This document shows, piece after piece, positions 55,258-64,000 of a DNA stretch of 64,000 nt (the first letter of the stretch is position 1; every line of letters begins with the position of its first letter). The position numbers and the translations under genes are program-made. The notes beneath the pieces are model-generated. The model was not told the origin of the DNA. It saw only the letters and a list, made by a program, of their open reading frames with translations, and did not search any database. This DNA is from Orientallactaga sibirica (taxonomy: Eukaryota; Chordata; Mammalia; Rodentia; Dipodidae), in NCBI GenBank assembly GCA_036365145.1, contig JAEOAD010000048.1, positions 10,342,501-10,406,500 on the forward strand. Direction: 5' to 3'.

Positions 55258-55470
55258 AGTACTGGAGATATGGTTTAGCAGGTTAAGGTACTTGCCTGCA
55301 AAACCAAAAGAACTCAAGTTGAATTCCCAGGTCCAGGCAATACAGATGCACAAAGTGGTGCATACGTCTGGGGTTTGTTTCCAGCAGCTGGAGGCCCTGG
55401 TATCCCCATATTCATATTCTCCCTCCCTCCCTCCCCCCTTTCTCAAATAAATAAAAAATAAAATAAAAAG
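55258..55470 (+). mobile_element. B2-type SINE
   Basis: 'tactggagatatggtttagc' head; CCCT-rich microsatellite. Confidence 0.9.
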
Positions 55471-55479
55471 ATTTATTAG

Positions 55480-55692
55480 GGTTGGAAAGATGGTTCAGCA
55501 ATTAATGGTGCCTGCTTGCAAGCCCTAATGGCCTGGGTTAGATTCCCCAGTGCCCACATAAAGCCAGACACACAAAGTGGAACATGCACCTGAGTTTGTT
55601 TGTAGCAACAAGAGGCCCGGCACAACAATATTCTCATCCACCACTTACCTTCCCCACCTCTCTCCTTGCAAATAAACAAATATATAAAAATA
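55480..55692 (+). mobile_element. B2-type SINE
   Basis: Head to tail with the previous copy, 10 bp apart. Confidence 0.9.
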
Positions 55693-55701
55693 TTACTTAA
55701 G

Positions 55702-55872
55702 AGCCAGGCGTGGTGGCACATGCCTTTAATCCAAGCACTCAGGAGGCAGAGGTAGGAGGATCACTGTGAGTTTGAGGCCACTCTGAGACTACATAGTGAT
55801 TTCCAGGTCAGCCTGGGCTACAGTGACAGCCTATCTCGAAAAACCAAAACAAATTAAATAAATAAAAACTTA
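55702..55872 (+). mobile_element. B1 SINE
   Basis: Fourth SINE in a row on the plus strand; target 'tacttaagag/aacttaaaag'. Confidence 0.94.
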
Positions 55873-56160
55873 AAAGATTGATCAGGATAGATAATTTTTA
55901 AATGTTTTGGTTAGGATGACTTTTCATTACTTTGGTCACTGATCATACAAACGGTGAAAGCCACAGAGAGGTAAATGTAGCAGCAGTCTTTATATTTCCT
56001 TTTCATTAGAATGTCAAGCAAATATCTGTGAGCAAACGCCATAGCCTATACCAAACAAAGGCAATCATTCCTTATGGACTTCAATATCTCCAAAAAGGTT
56101 CACAAAGAGAACTCAACAGATTCAGTGGAAACATACCTATATAACCAGTTCATATTATCT
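55873..56160. other. Intronic sequence without recognised features
   Basis: No repeat or exon seen. Confidence 0.4.
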
Positions 56161-56237
56161 ACTTTTTAAAAACTTTTTTTTTATTTATTTGAGAGAAATA
56201 AAGAGGCAGATAGAGAACTGGTGTGCCAGGGCCTCTT
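56160..56237 (-). mobile_element. B2-type SINE tail fragment
   Basis: 'tttatttatttgagagaaat' to 'gtgccagggcctc' only. Confidence 0.8.
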
Positions 56238-56254
56238 TTAAGTCTCTAGCCATT

Positions 56255-56665
56255 CACACATCTTACAATTTGATTCAACTTTAAAATGACCAATTCTGCC
56301 CTTCAACCAAGTTAGGAACATTCCATGCTTGCATTTTGGCAGACTTGATCAAGTGAGCAAGTTCTTCATTCCAATTATTAAGAAACAATTTCATTGGTCC
56401 AATACCCACATCAGAGTTTGGGGTTTTTGTTTTTCTTACAGAAAATTTGCTAAATGAAATAAGCAATTTGTCCACTACTTGTTCCCATATTGGATTAATA
56501 ATCTTCCTAAGGAAAGTCATTCCTTAGCCCATAAGTTCCACAATTATCTATGAACTGACTTGTCATATCATCAATAATTTGTTATCTCTTCTATAGCTCT
56601 AATTCAGGTTTGTAGCAGGTACTATCTTTTAAATAACATGATCTTCAGTCTGTATTTTCAAAAGG
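56255..56665. other. Intronic sequence, unassigned
   Basis: Carries a 79-codon minus-strand open frame (56281-56520) with residues such as QVVDKLLISFSKFSVRKTKT. It could be a scrap of an old transposon or pseudogene, but I do not recognise it. Confidence 0.35.
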
Positions 56666-56669
56666 GAAA

Positions 56670-56812
56670 AGAGCCAGGCCTGGTGGTGCACACCTTTAAT
56701 CCCAGCACTCAGGAGGTAGAAGTAGGAGGATTGCCATGAATTCGAGGCCAGCCTGAGACCTACATAGTGAATTCCAGATCAACCTGGGCTAGAGCAAGAC
56801 CCTACCATGAAA
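56670..56812 (+). mobile_element. B1 SINE
   Basis: 'gccaggcctggtggtgcaca' head; tail cut short by a B2. Confidence 0.93.
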
Positions 56813-56975
56813 AAATATTTTAGGGGAGGGGAGGAATGGGCATGTCAGGACCTTTTGCTGTTGGAACAAACTCCAGATGCATGCATAACTTACGTGGGTA
56901 TTAAGGAATTGAATCTGTGCCAGCAACTTTACAAGCAAGCATCTTTAATTATTGAGACATTTCATTCAGTTTTTT
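56812..56975 (-). mobile_element. B2-type SINE, diverged
   Basis: 'atgcataacttacgtgggta' and 'tttaattattgagacatttc'. Confidence 0.75.
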
Positions 56976-56984
56976 AAAAAATAT

Positions 56985-57182
56985 TTTATTTATTTTTTTT
57001 TATTTATTAGAGAGATAGAGGAAAAGGCAGACAGAGAAAGAGAATGGGCATGCCAGGGCATCTAGCCACTGCAAATGAACTCCAAACACATGGGTCCCCT
57101 TGTGCATCTGGCTTACGTGGGTCTTGGGGAATCGAACCAGGGTCCTTAGGCTTCACTTAAATGCTAAGCCATTTCCTCAGCG
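56985..57182 (-). mobile_element. B2-type SINE
   Basis: Ends 'aatgctaagccatttcctca'. Confidence 0.9.
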
Positions 57183-57194
57183 TTCATTCACCGC

Positions 57195-57395
57195 TTTTGA
57201 CTAGAACTCAGCAAGTAAGCTAGACTGGCTGACCAATGAACACCCCCACCACCACCAAGGCTCCACCTGTCTCTGCCTCCCTAGCTCTGAAATTATAAAC
57301 ACCAGACGCCCTGTCTGGCTTTAGAGCTAGTAATTAAGTTCAAGTCCTCATTCTTACAACACAAGCATTTACCAAGTGAGCTATCACCCTCTTTA
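57195..57395 (-). mobile_element. B4 SINE, old
   Basis: 'agactggctgaccaatgaac', 'cctgtctctgcctccctagc' and an ID-like end 'ttaccaagtgagctatcacc'. Confidence 0.6.
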
Positions 57396-57409
57396 AAAAC
57401 AAAAGTTAG

Positions 57410-57590
57410 GTAGGCATGGTGGCATATGCCTTTAATCCCAGCACGTGGGAAGCAGAAGTAGGAGGATCACAGCAAGTTCAAGGCCAGCCTGGGACTACAA
57501 AGTGAGTTCCAAGTGAGCCTGGGCTAGAATGAGACCCAATCTTGGAAATAGATAAATAATAAATAAATAAATTAAATAAATAAATAAAAG
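57410..57590 (+). mobile_element. B1 SINE with (AAAT)n tail
   Basis: Lies about 100 bp 3' of the GC-donor exon, antisense to Pds5b. Confidence 0.93.
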
Positions 57591-57687
57591 GTTTTTCAGA
57601 AAGACTGCTCTACTTCACATGAAAGAACACAAAGAAATATTTAACTTCATGTTAGCAAACTTGGCAGTTCTTTAAACTAGTACTCGC

Positions 57688-57891
57688 CTTTAGTTTATCA
57701 GGAGATGTGTACGGTGCCTCAGGAGCATAAATCCTGAAAATGTCGGCAAGGCAGCAAGCTACAAGTAATCGAACATCCTTATCAGGGTGCTTGAGGAAAA
57801 AATCTGAAGCAAGGTGTAAAGCTAGGTTTAGGTAAAGCTCCTTTTCTTCTTCGGAATCCTGGTCCATGTCCATGAAAGTTTTCACAACCAT
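57688..57891 (-). CDS. Pds5b: Pds5b coding exon, residues ~37-104 (GC donor)
   Basis: This exon is 204 nt and 68 codons, phase 0 at both ends. It begins [17 protein letters not shown] after acceptor TATGTAG and ends at YTSPDKLK. The internal Met is not the gene start, since the family has about 36 more N-terminal residues on an upstream exon. It contains APEAP, which I take to be the APDAP-type segment that binds the YSR motif of WAPL and sororin (family knowledge). The donor reads AAAG|GCGAGTA, so this is a GC-AG intron: the next exon starts exactly at DIFMFITR, and no in-frame GT alternative exists nearby. It is probably exon 3 of the usual transcript. It is preceded by at least 6.1 kb of intron and followed by a 17.4-kb intron carrying the L1 duplication. 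Confidence 0.97.
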
Positions 57892-58071
57892 CTACATAAA
57901 AACAAAAATAGCTAAATAGTGAAATCCATAAAGTCATCAGAAATAAAGGCTATATTAACAGTAATGGTTCATTTGAAATACATGTACTTTCCTTTTTCAA
58001 CAGAGAAAGTGATAGAACAAGATCCTTCCATGGATATAGTATAAACAACTTTTTAAGAACTAACACAGTGG

Positions 58072-58226
58072 GCCAGGCATAATGGTGCATGCCTTTGATC
58101 CCAGCACTCAGGTGGCAGAGGTAGGAGGACTGCCTTGAGTTTGAGGCCAGCCTGAGACTACATAGTGAATTCCAGGTCAGCTTGGGCCACAGTGAGACCC
58201 TACCAAGAAAAAAAAAAAAAAAAAAA
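58072..58226 (+). mobile_element. B1 SINE
   Basis: 'ggccaggcataatggtgcat' head, A19 tail; 180 bp upstream of the exon acceptor at 57891. Confidence 0.93.
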
Positions 58227-58600
58227 GACTATCACACTGAAGAGGAGAAGATCATACAGAACAAGGGTAAAAGAAAATAAGGACTATGTTGGCTATCTCA
58301 AAGTCAGTCAACCCCATTTCCTAAGTTTTCATTGTTTCTTCTATATAAATAGTGCCAACAATGCTCAAAAATCATATAAAGTACTTGATTTTCTTGATAC
58401 ATTTGGTGACTGTATGTATTGATAACATGTATTAACTACTTTTTTGTCTTCAAATATGTTTTGTTTATTATTATTTATTTTACAAAGGTTACAGTCTTAT
58501 ACCCCCTTCTCCTTCAGATCCTCTTTCCTTGAGGGTTCTCCACAGTGGGGTGATTAGTATTCAGTGTGTGGTAGTTGATGCTTCAGTCAATCTTTGGGGG
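58227..58600. other. Intronic sequence without recognised features
   Basis: The 3' part ('tacaaaggttacagtcttat...') may be old repeat; not assigned. Confidence 0.4.
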
Positions 58601-58604
58601 AGGA

Positions 58605-58725
58605 CTTTTGTTTTTCTTCAAGGTAGGATTTCGCTCCAGCCCAGGCTGACCTGGAATTAATTATGCAGTCTCAAGGTGGCTTCGAACTCATGGTAATCCT
58701 CCTACCACCACACACCCAGCTCTAT
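58605..58725 (-). mobile_element. B1 SINE, internally deleted
   Basis: 'cttcaaggtaggatttcgct'; the segment before 'ccaccacacacccagc' is lost. Confidence 0.9.
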
Positions 58726-58729
58726 AAAA

Positions 58730-58882
58730 ACTTTTTTTTTTTTTCCGAGGTAGGGCTTCACTCTAGCTCAGGCTGACCTGGAATGTACTATGTAGTCTTA
58801 GGGTGGCCTTGAACTTAAAGCAGTCCTCCTACCTCTGCCTCCCAAGTGCTAGGATTAAAGGCATACACCACCATGCCCGGCT
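58730..58882 (-). mobile_element. B1 SINE
   Basis: Target 'ctataaaaac' on both sides. Confidence 0.94.
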
Positions 58883-58924
58883 ATAAAAACATTTTTAATA
58901 AAACCACACAAAAAAAAAAAAACA

Positions 58925-59112
58925 GTGCTTCAGCATTTTCTCTCTGCCTCCTGACTGCTGACACAATGCCACCAGCTGCTTCGTGTGCCGGTTGTCATGC
59001 CTTCCCTGCCATAATGGACTGCAGCCCCTCAAAGTGTGAGCCAAAATGTAATTTTCCTTTAAGTTCCTTTTGTCAAGTATTGTCATGGCAACAAAAAGAG
59101 TAACACACCTTT
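58925..59112 (+). mobile_element. hAT-like element, 3' half
   Basis: The features 'ataatggactgcagcccctc', 'aagtgtgagccaaaatg' and 'ggcaacaaaaagagtaacac' correspond to the 3' half of the 5720-6250 element. The B1 at 58733-58880 lies immediately 5'. Confidence 0.55.
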
Positions 59113-59119
59113 TTAGCCA

Positions 59120-60600
59120 TTAAACTATTACAGATATGTTGTTTTCTATATTCAGCCAAAAAAAAAAACAAAACATGTATGTCACCAAAAAAGGCTATCA
59201 AAGATGTGCCCTTAAACAAAAACACATCCTCAGTAACCCTGCAGTGAGTAGTACAGCATCCAACAAGGTGTCTCTTGTGTCTCGGTTAAAGACAGTATGC
59301 TATGGATATGGCAGTGATTCAAGTGCATGTCTGTGTTGAACAGAGGGAAGCTGTAAGGAATTGATTCTTCTTCAAAAGTATTTATATGAAAGAAGTTGGA
59401 TGAAAATGAGAATGGGGAATTCTATAGTTGATATTCCATGAGGAACTTTCTCTAATTTCAGTAGTGGTAGAAATGATGATCTCAGTCTGTACTGTTCTTG
59501 ACCAGAGTTGACATTTACGTCTAACTCCATTGACAAGGTGACCACACAGCATCCACTAGGTGGTGCTGCAAATACTAAGTAACAAATAAGGCCACCAAGC
59601 ATTAATGTCTACGATTTCCACTTGCTGAAGAGCTGTATTTCTGATTAATAAATGTTCAATTTTATACATAATTCTCAAAGCAGCCATAGAAAACATCATT
59701 CCTCATACAGCAACCTCTCAGCTCCATTCTGTCTTATTCCAGAGCCAACAGTAACCAACAGCCAGCTATCTTTCCAACCATGCACTACAGTTAATTTAAG
59801 GACATGATGTCTGGGGCTATTCTAACTTTCTGGTTATTTTCAAGGTGTTTGCTTTCAGGACCTAGGTGTTTAAGAAGATACACAAATGGAAAAAATAGCT
59901 AGGTATACAGAATTTTTTCCTTAACATCTTTTAACAAGAATATGAAACGTACATTTTAAATTAAATAATATAGGAAAAACCAGAAATATAAACAATGCCA
60001 TGCTATGTATTAACAAATTGTTATAATGTATAAGACTTAAATGGGTACTTGTATATATCAAAAAGTACAATCACTCCATATTAAATTCATTTTACATTTC
60101 TCTAAAAGGATGTTAAAAACAATGGATGGGGCACTGAAGTGGCACCTGCGGGAGGTGGAGGCGCTGCAGGTCAGTGGTGACAGCAGACAGCAGGCTTGGC
60201 AGCCTGGGGTGTCCAGTGGCATCACTGAGTCCCAGACCCCAGGACGAGCAAGCAGCTGGCTGAGTGGTATGAGAAGCAAATGAAGATAAAATAATGTCTG
60301 CCAACTAAAATATTTTTTCCTTGGGAATCTTGGTTATTCTAGGACTTTAAAAGGGGAGGGTCCTTGTTATCTGTCTTCTACTGCAATGGTTGGTGCTGAA
60401 CTTTTGAAGATAATGGACTGCATTATATTAGTTTACAAAGACAGAATGGCCTTCAGATTCTCAAGAGCTTGATTCCAAGGAACTATCACCTGGCTCTCAA
60501 TTTGTAGGCCTCCTGGCAGTTCTCACAGCATGTTTTTACAAGCGGCTTTGCTGGCGTTTATTTTGAGAAAATCTTAAAAGAAACAAAATAATCGGTGTGG
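59120..60600. other. Unassigned 1.5-kb intronic stretch, possible decayed pseudogene
   Basis: SINE-free. Contains coding-like patches on the plus strand: 59206-59340 (SNPAVSSTASNKVSLVSRL), frames with stops to about 59640, and a GC-rich block 60115-60285 (MDGALKWHLREVEALQVSGD to RASSWLSGMRSK). The parent gene was not recognised. A conserved noncoding element is an alternative. Confidence 0.3.
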
Positions 60601-60614
60601 ATAGGAAACAATCA

Positions 60615-60675
60615 GGACTGGAGAGATGGCTTAGCAGTTTAGGCACATGCTTGTGAAGCCCAAGGACCCCATGTA
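60615..60675 (+). mobile_element. B2-type SINE 5' fragment
   Basis: 'ggactggagagatggcttag' to 'gaagcccaaggaccccatg'. Confidence 0.8.
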
Positions 60676-60969
60676 TATCTTCAGACCGTTTTGTATGCTG
60701 AGACGAGAGCTGAGAGAGCAGTCCACTTGTTCACATGCTACAGCTGCAAGTGACTTTTACAATCACGGAGTTTTACCCTTCATTTCTTAGTTGCATTCTT
60801 TTCCATGAATAAGATAAATACTTAATCTTGCTTTACTTAAATTTGTGTGGGTTGAATGAAATTACATTTTTTAATCAATTAATAATTTAAAATAATTATT
60901 ACTGTCTAATAGCTCCATATGGAGAAATTTAAACTGTTAAACATACCCTGTATACAACTGTAAAAAATT

Positions 60970-61199
60970 TTGAATTTTTGTTTATTTTTATTTATTTGAT
61001 AGTGACAGAGAAAGAGGCAGAGAGACAGAGAAAGAGAGGGACAATGGGCACACCAGGGCCTCCAGACACTGCAAACAAACTCCAGATGCATACGACACCT
61101 TGTGCATCTGGCTTTCGTGGGTTCTGGGGAATCGAGCCTCGAACTGGGGTCCTTGGGCTTCACAGGCAAGCACTTAACCACTAAGCCATCTCTCCGGCC
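60970..61199 (-). mobile_element. B2-type SINE
   Basis: Ends 'taagccatctctccggcct'; target 'ttgtaaaatttt'-like on both sides. Confidence 0.93.
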
Positions 61200-61555
61200 T
61201 CTAATTGTAAAATTTTTAATGAATAACTTAGACATTGATCTATATTAGAAACTTTGTTTAATCTGCAACAGTTGACAGAAACAACCAAAAAAATAGTACA
61301 CATCAGCCAAGAACCAAGACCTGAATGACTCTTCCTACAGCATTCCCTAGCCATACTATACTACTTGAAGTAGCACTGTAACTTTTTAAGTTCAAAGCTC
61401 GTTAAAAGCATTTATCCAGGCCTCTCATAAGCCCCACTGTGTCCAGGAATAACTGCATCATGTGATGAGAAGCATTAGCTGCATTCTGAGGTCCCTGATT
61501 CCCCTCAAGAGCTGCTGGGAAGGAGCCACCATCTTGCTATAAAATAGTGGATTTC
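61200..61555. other. Intronic sequence without recognised features
   Basis: No repeat or exon seen. Confidence 0.4.
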
Positions 61556-61785
61556 GGGGCTGGAGAGCTGGCTTAGCGGTTAAGGCACTTGCCTGCAAAG
61601 CCAATGGAACTCGGTTCGATTCCCCAGAATCCACATAAGCCAGATGCACAAGGGAGCACATGCATCTGGAGTTTGTTTGCAGTGGTTGGAGTGCCCATCT
61701 GGCTTACATAGGTCCTGGAGAGTTGAACCTGGGTCCTTCGGCTTTGCAGGCAAGTGCCTTAATCGCTAAGCCATCTCTCCAGCCC
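61556..61785. repeat. B2 SINE palindrome (inverted pair)
   Basis: A plus-strand B2 head and body (61556-61697) is fused to a minus-strand B2 (61698-61785). Arms of about 88 bp ('ggctggagagctggctta' against 'taagccatctctccagcc') surround a loop of about 53 nt. Confidence 0.92.
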
Positions 61786-62007
61786 TTGTTGTTTTTGAAG
61801 CAGGTGCTCTCTGTAGCCCAGCCTGGCTTTAAATTCACAGTGATCCAGCTGGAGAGATGGCTTAGCAGTTAAGGTGCTTGCCTGCAAAGCCTAAGGACCC
61901 AGGTTCGATTCCCCAATACCCACATAAGCCAGATGCACAAGGTCGCACATGTGTCTGGAGTTTATTTGCAGTGGCTGGAGGCCCTGGTGTGCTCATTCTC
62001 TCTTTAC

Positions 62008-62046
<39 letters not shown>

Positions 62047-62150
62047 ATTTAAATTAATTAATTAATTAATTAATTAATTAATTAATTCACAGTGATCCTC
62101 CCTACCTCAACCTCCTGAATGCTGGGATTAAAGGTGTGCACCACCATGGC
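61786..62150 (-). mobile_element. B1-type SINE split by a B2 insertion
   Basis: 5' piece 'gtagcccagcctggctttaa' and 3' piece 'cctcctgaatgctgggatta' flank the B2 at 61847-62083. Confidence 0.88.
61847..62083 (+). mobile_element. B2-type SINE nested in B1
   Basis: Perfect 15-bp target duplication 'aattcacagtgatcc' at 61832-61846 and 62084-62098. Tail (CTGT)n(CT)n(TTAA)n. Confidence 0.97.
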
Positions 62151-62510
62151 CAACCAAATTAAGAAATTTAAAAACTCAATTTGCTGGTGAAAATGACATG
62201 ATATAAAGTAAATTTTATGAAGGTTGATTTATGATTTTCAGTTAAGACCTTTTAAAAGAATTTTGTTTAATAACACTATATTTTGAGCATGTTGTTTTAA
62301 GGCTGCCACAACATTCAGGCCTATATCATATTACTGCTAATTAAATCTAATTCTTGCAAAATGCACAGAATTCTAAAGATAAAGCTTTCTATTCAGCTCA
62401 CATTAGAGTACTGTTTGTATAATTGTGTATTAATATGGGTGTTTATAATTAACAGTAGTTTAGATTTAGCCTGCCTCTGTTTTAACCCTTCACAAAAATT
62501 AGATTTGTTA
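62151..62510. other. Intronic sequence without recognised features
   Basis: AT-rich, nothing seen. Confidence 0.4.
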
Positions 62511-62514
62511 AAGT

Positions 62515-62651
62515 ACAGCAGGTCCCATTCCCCAGTACTCATGTAAGCTAGATGCACAAAGTGGTGCATGCATGCTTCTGGAGTCATTTGCAGTGGCTGG
62601 AAGCCCTGGTGGGCCCATTCTCTCTCTATCTGTCTCTGTCTCTCTAAATAA

Positions 62652-62706
<55 letters not shown>

Positions 62707-62708
62707 AT
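62515..62708 (+). mobile_element. B2-type SINE, 5'-truncated, with (AAAT)n tail
   Basis: Starts at 'cagcaggtcccattccccag'; about 15 AAAT units at 62645-62707. Confidence 0.92.
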
Positions 62709-63188
62709 GTTTTTAAAAGTTATTTACATTATACTGAAAGTCATCTTAAGAATCTCTAAGATATATAGTTACAGGATCAAAGAAAAAGCACTTTCACCAA
62801 AATTTGGTCCTATGTGTCTTGGTTTACCAAATATTTGACTCTTCTGAAGGACCTTTAGACACATGAGCAAAACTGGAGTTTTGAAGAGAATACAATATCT
62901 AGAATTCCAACTTTTGTTTCAACACTTATAGATCCATTATCTAATAAAACTAAAACGTATAATATGAAAGTGTCAGTACTTACATTATAAATTGTGGCAT
63001 GACTGCACCACCCTTCAAGTTTTAAGATGCTTTAACAGTTGTATATGTGCTGTAAATGCTCTTAAAATGATTTGGATCCTAAATTTATGTCTTTCATTTA
63101 TTTAGAAGGATTCTTTTGGGTTTGGGAATATGATTTGTATATTTAAATTATTATGGATATATTTCAAAGGAATGAATAAGCCTGTCTT
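62709..63188. other. Intronic sequence without recognised features
   Basis: AT-rich, nothing seen. Confidence 0.4.
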
Positions 63189-63205
63189 TTGTTAAACTGA
63201 TTTTT

Positions 63206-63368
63206 TTTTGTTTGTTTGTTTGTTTTGTTTTTCGAGGTAGGGTCTCACTCTGGTCCAGGCTGACCTGGAATCATCTATGTAGTCTCAGGGTGGCCTCGAA
63301 CTCATGGCAATCCTCCTACCTCTGCCTCCCGAGTGCTAGGATTAAAGGCGTGCGCCACCACGCCCGGC
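63206..63368 (-). mobile_element. B1 SINE
   Basis: Perfect 17-bp target duplication 'ttgttaaactgattttt' at 63189-63205 and 63369-63385; near consensus, so young. Confidence 0.97.
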
Positions 63369-63385
63369 TTGTTAAACTGATTTTT

Positions 63386-63690
63386 AATTGATAATTTCTC
63401 ATGTCATTTTTGGTATCCATTATCTATATTTAATACATAATTTAATAGATGATTTTCATAAATTAAAAAAAAACAGTGGATGGTATAAATTAGGAAAATG
63501 ATGCAACAGTATATTAACCAGATGCCTGCTGGACATAAATATCTGAAAAATAATTAAAGCATGTTATCAAACACTAAATGTGAGTGCTATAGAAATCCTT
63601 ATACCAAAAATAACAAAATTTGCTCAAAGTCCAGATACTAGGAATTTTTCACTACTGTCTACAATGCAAATGCTATTGTAAAACTCATTA
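63386..63690. other. Intronic sequence without recognised features
   Basis: AT-rich, nothing seen. Confidence 0.4.
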
Positions 63691-63694
63691 ATAG

Positions 63695-63830
63695 CTAGCT
63701 ACTCCTAATTCCAGCACTCAGGAGACTTAGGCAAGGGAATAATATGTTTAGTGCCAGCTTGGGCTACATATGGAGCTCAAGCCCAGCCTGAACTACACAA
63801 CACAACTTTGCTTAAAACCTATCAGAAAAC
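63695..63830 (+). mobile_element. B1-like SINE, old
   Basis: 'actcctaattccagcactca' and 'cagcttgggctacatatgga'. Confidence 0.55.
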
Positions 63831-63872
63831 CAAAACTCATTAATAACTGAGATGAGTCCTATAAAGACATCT

Positions 63873-64000
63873 GGGCTGGAGAGATGGCTTAGTGGTTAAG
63901 GCGGATGCCTGCGAAGCCTAAGGACCCCGGTTCAATTCTCCACATCCCACATAAACCAGATGCGCATGTGTCTGAATGTGGCTAGAGGCCCTGGCACACC
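63873..64000 (+). mobile_element. B2-type SINE, cut by window end
   Basis: Head 'gggctggagagatggcttag' to 'ggccctggcacacc' at the last base. Confidence 0.93.

Larger units (their letters stand above)
1..64000 (-). other. Pds5b: Pds5b gene body, partial (internal exons and introns)
   Basis: Twelve minus-strand exons encode consecutive, in-phase pieces of PDS5B, a HEAT-repeat protein that binds the RAD21/SCC1 part of cohesin in the nucleus and recruits WAPL or sororin to control cohesin release and sister-chromatid cohesion. The paralogue PDS5A is excluded by residues such as [20 protein letters not shown] (PDS5A has QQYLPL and SEFFLRNP, from memory) and VNLVPAHK. Codons total 481 with no internal stop or frameshift. 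Intron sizes from 5' to 3' of the gene are 17440, 118, 1403, 14076, 8240, 991, 4432, 3289, 1184, 1566 and 1464 bp. The start-codon exon should lie above 64000 and the next downstream exon below position 1; I searched both ends by eye and saw neither. Confidence 0.95.

Noticed and set aside
1..64000. PDS5A as the gene identity
   Set aside because: Diagnostic residues in at least four exons fit PDS5B and not PDS5A as remembered.
1..64000. Processed Pds5b pseudogene
   Set aside because: Exons are separated by introns with good splice sites and carry no stops, so this is the functional locus.
1..64000. CRISPR arrays, operons, bacterial systems or other unknown multigene systems
   Set aside because: The DNA is mammalian intron with dispersed SINEs; spaced repeats are SINE tails and microsatellites.

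Overview
This window is an intron-rich piece of a mammalian nuclear genome, almost certainly from a mouse-like (myomorph) rodent. The evidence is the density of 7SL-derived B1 SINEs, B2-type tRNA-derived SINEs, B4 and ID SINEs, an L1 lineage with a rodent-type 3' UTR, and hAT-like 'gtggtttgaat' elements. The B2-type SINE has a body unlike mouse or rat B2. A jerboa-like (dipodoid) rodent is my best guess, but that is inference from memory of SINE types.

The only real gene I can support is Pds5b (PDS5 cohesin associated factor B) on the minus strand. Twelve internal coding exons are present: 57688-57891, 40161-40247, 39945-40042, 38415-38541, 24258-24338, 15877-16017, 14770-14885, 10243-10337, 6808-6953, 5472-5623, 3792-3905 and 2246-2327. 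They splice in phase into 1443 nt (481 codons), about residues 37-517 of the roughly 1450-residue protein, all in the N-terminal HEAT-repeat half. The exon carrying the usual start methionine lies beyond position 64000 and the remaining exons lie before position 1. Eleven donors are GT; the donor after the 57688-57891 exon is GC.

The rest is intron. The 17.4-kb intron between 40247 and 57688 holds the main structural event. A 4.75-kb segment, made of the 5' UTR, ORF1 and first part of ORF2 of a dead L1 together with three nested SINEs, is tandemly duplicated (40976-45740 and 45741-50487) with well under 1% divergence by eye. The second copy runs on to a complete L1 3' end near 54825. Elsewhere the introns are packed with more than 100 SINE insertions, many with visible target-site duplications, plus L1 3'-end fragments (25.5, 27.1-27.8, 31.3-33.1 kb), hAT-like elements (5.7-7.7, 9.6, 12.7, 58.9 kb) and microsatellites.

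I found no rRNA, tRNA gene, CRISPR, viral gene or unknown multigene system. The more interesting signals are CTCF-like motifs carried by a SINE subfamily inside this cohesin-regulator gene, the young L1 tandem duplication, the GC-AG intron, a B2 palindrome, and inverted B1s flanking one exon. SINE and other repeat boundaries are approximate (about +/-10 bp); exon boundaries were read base by base.
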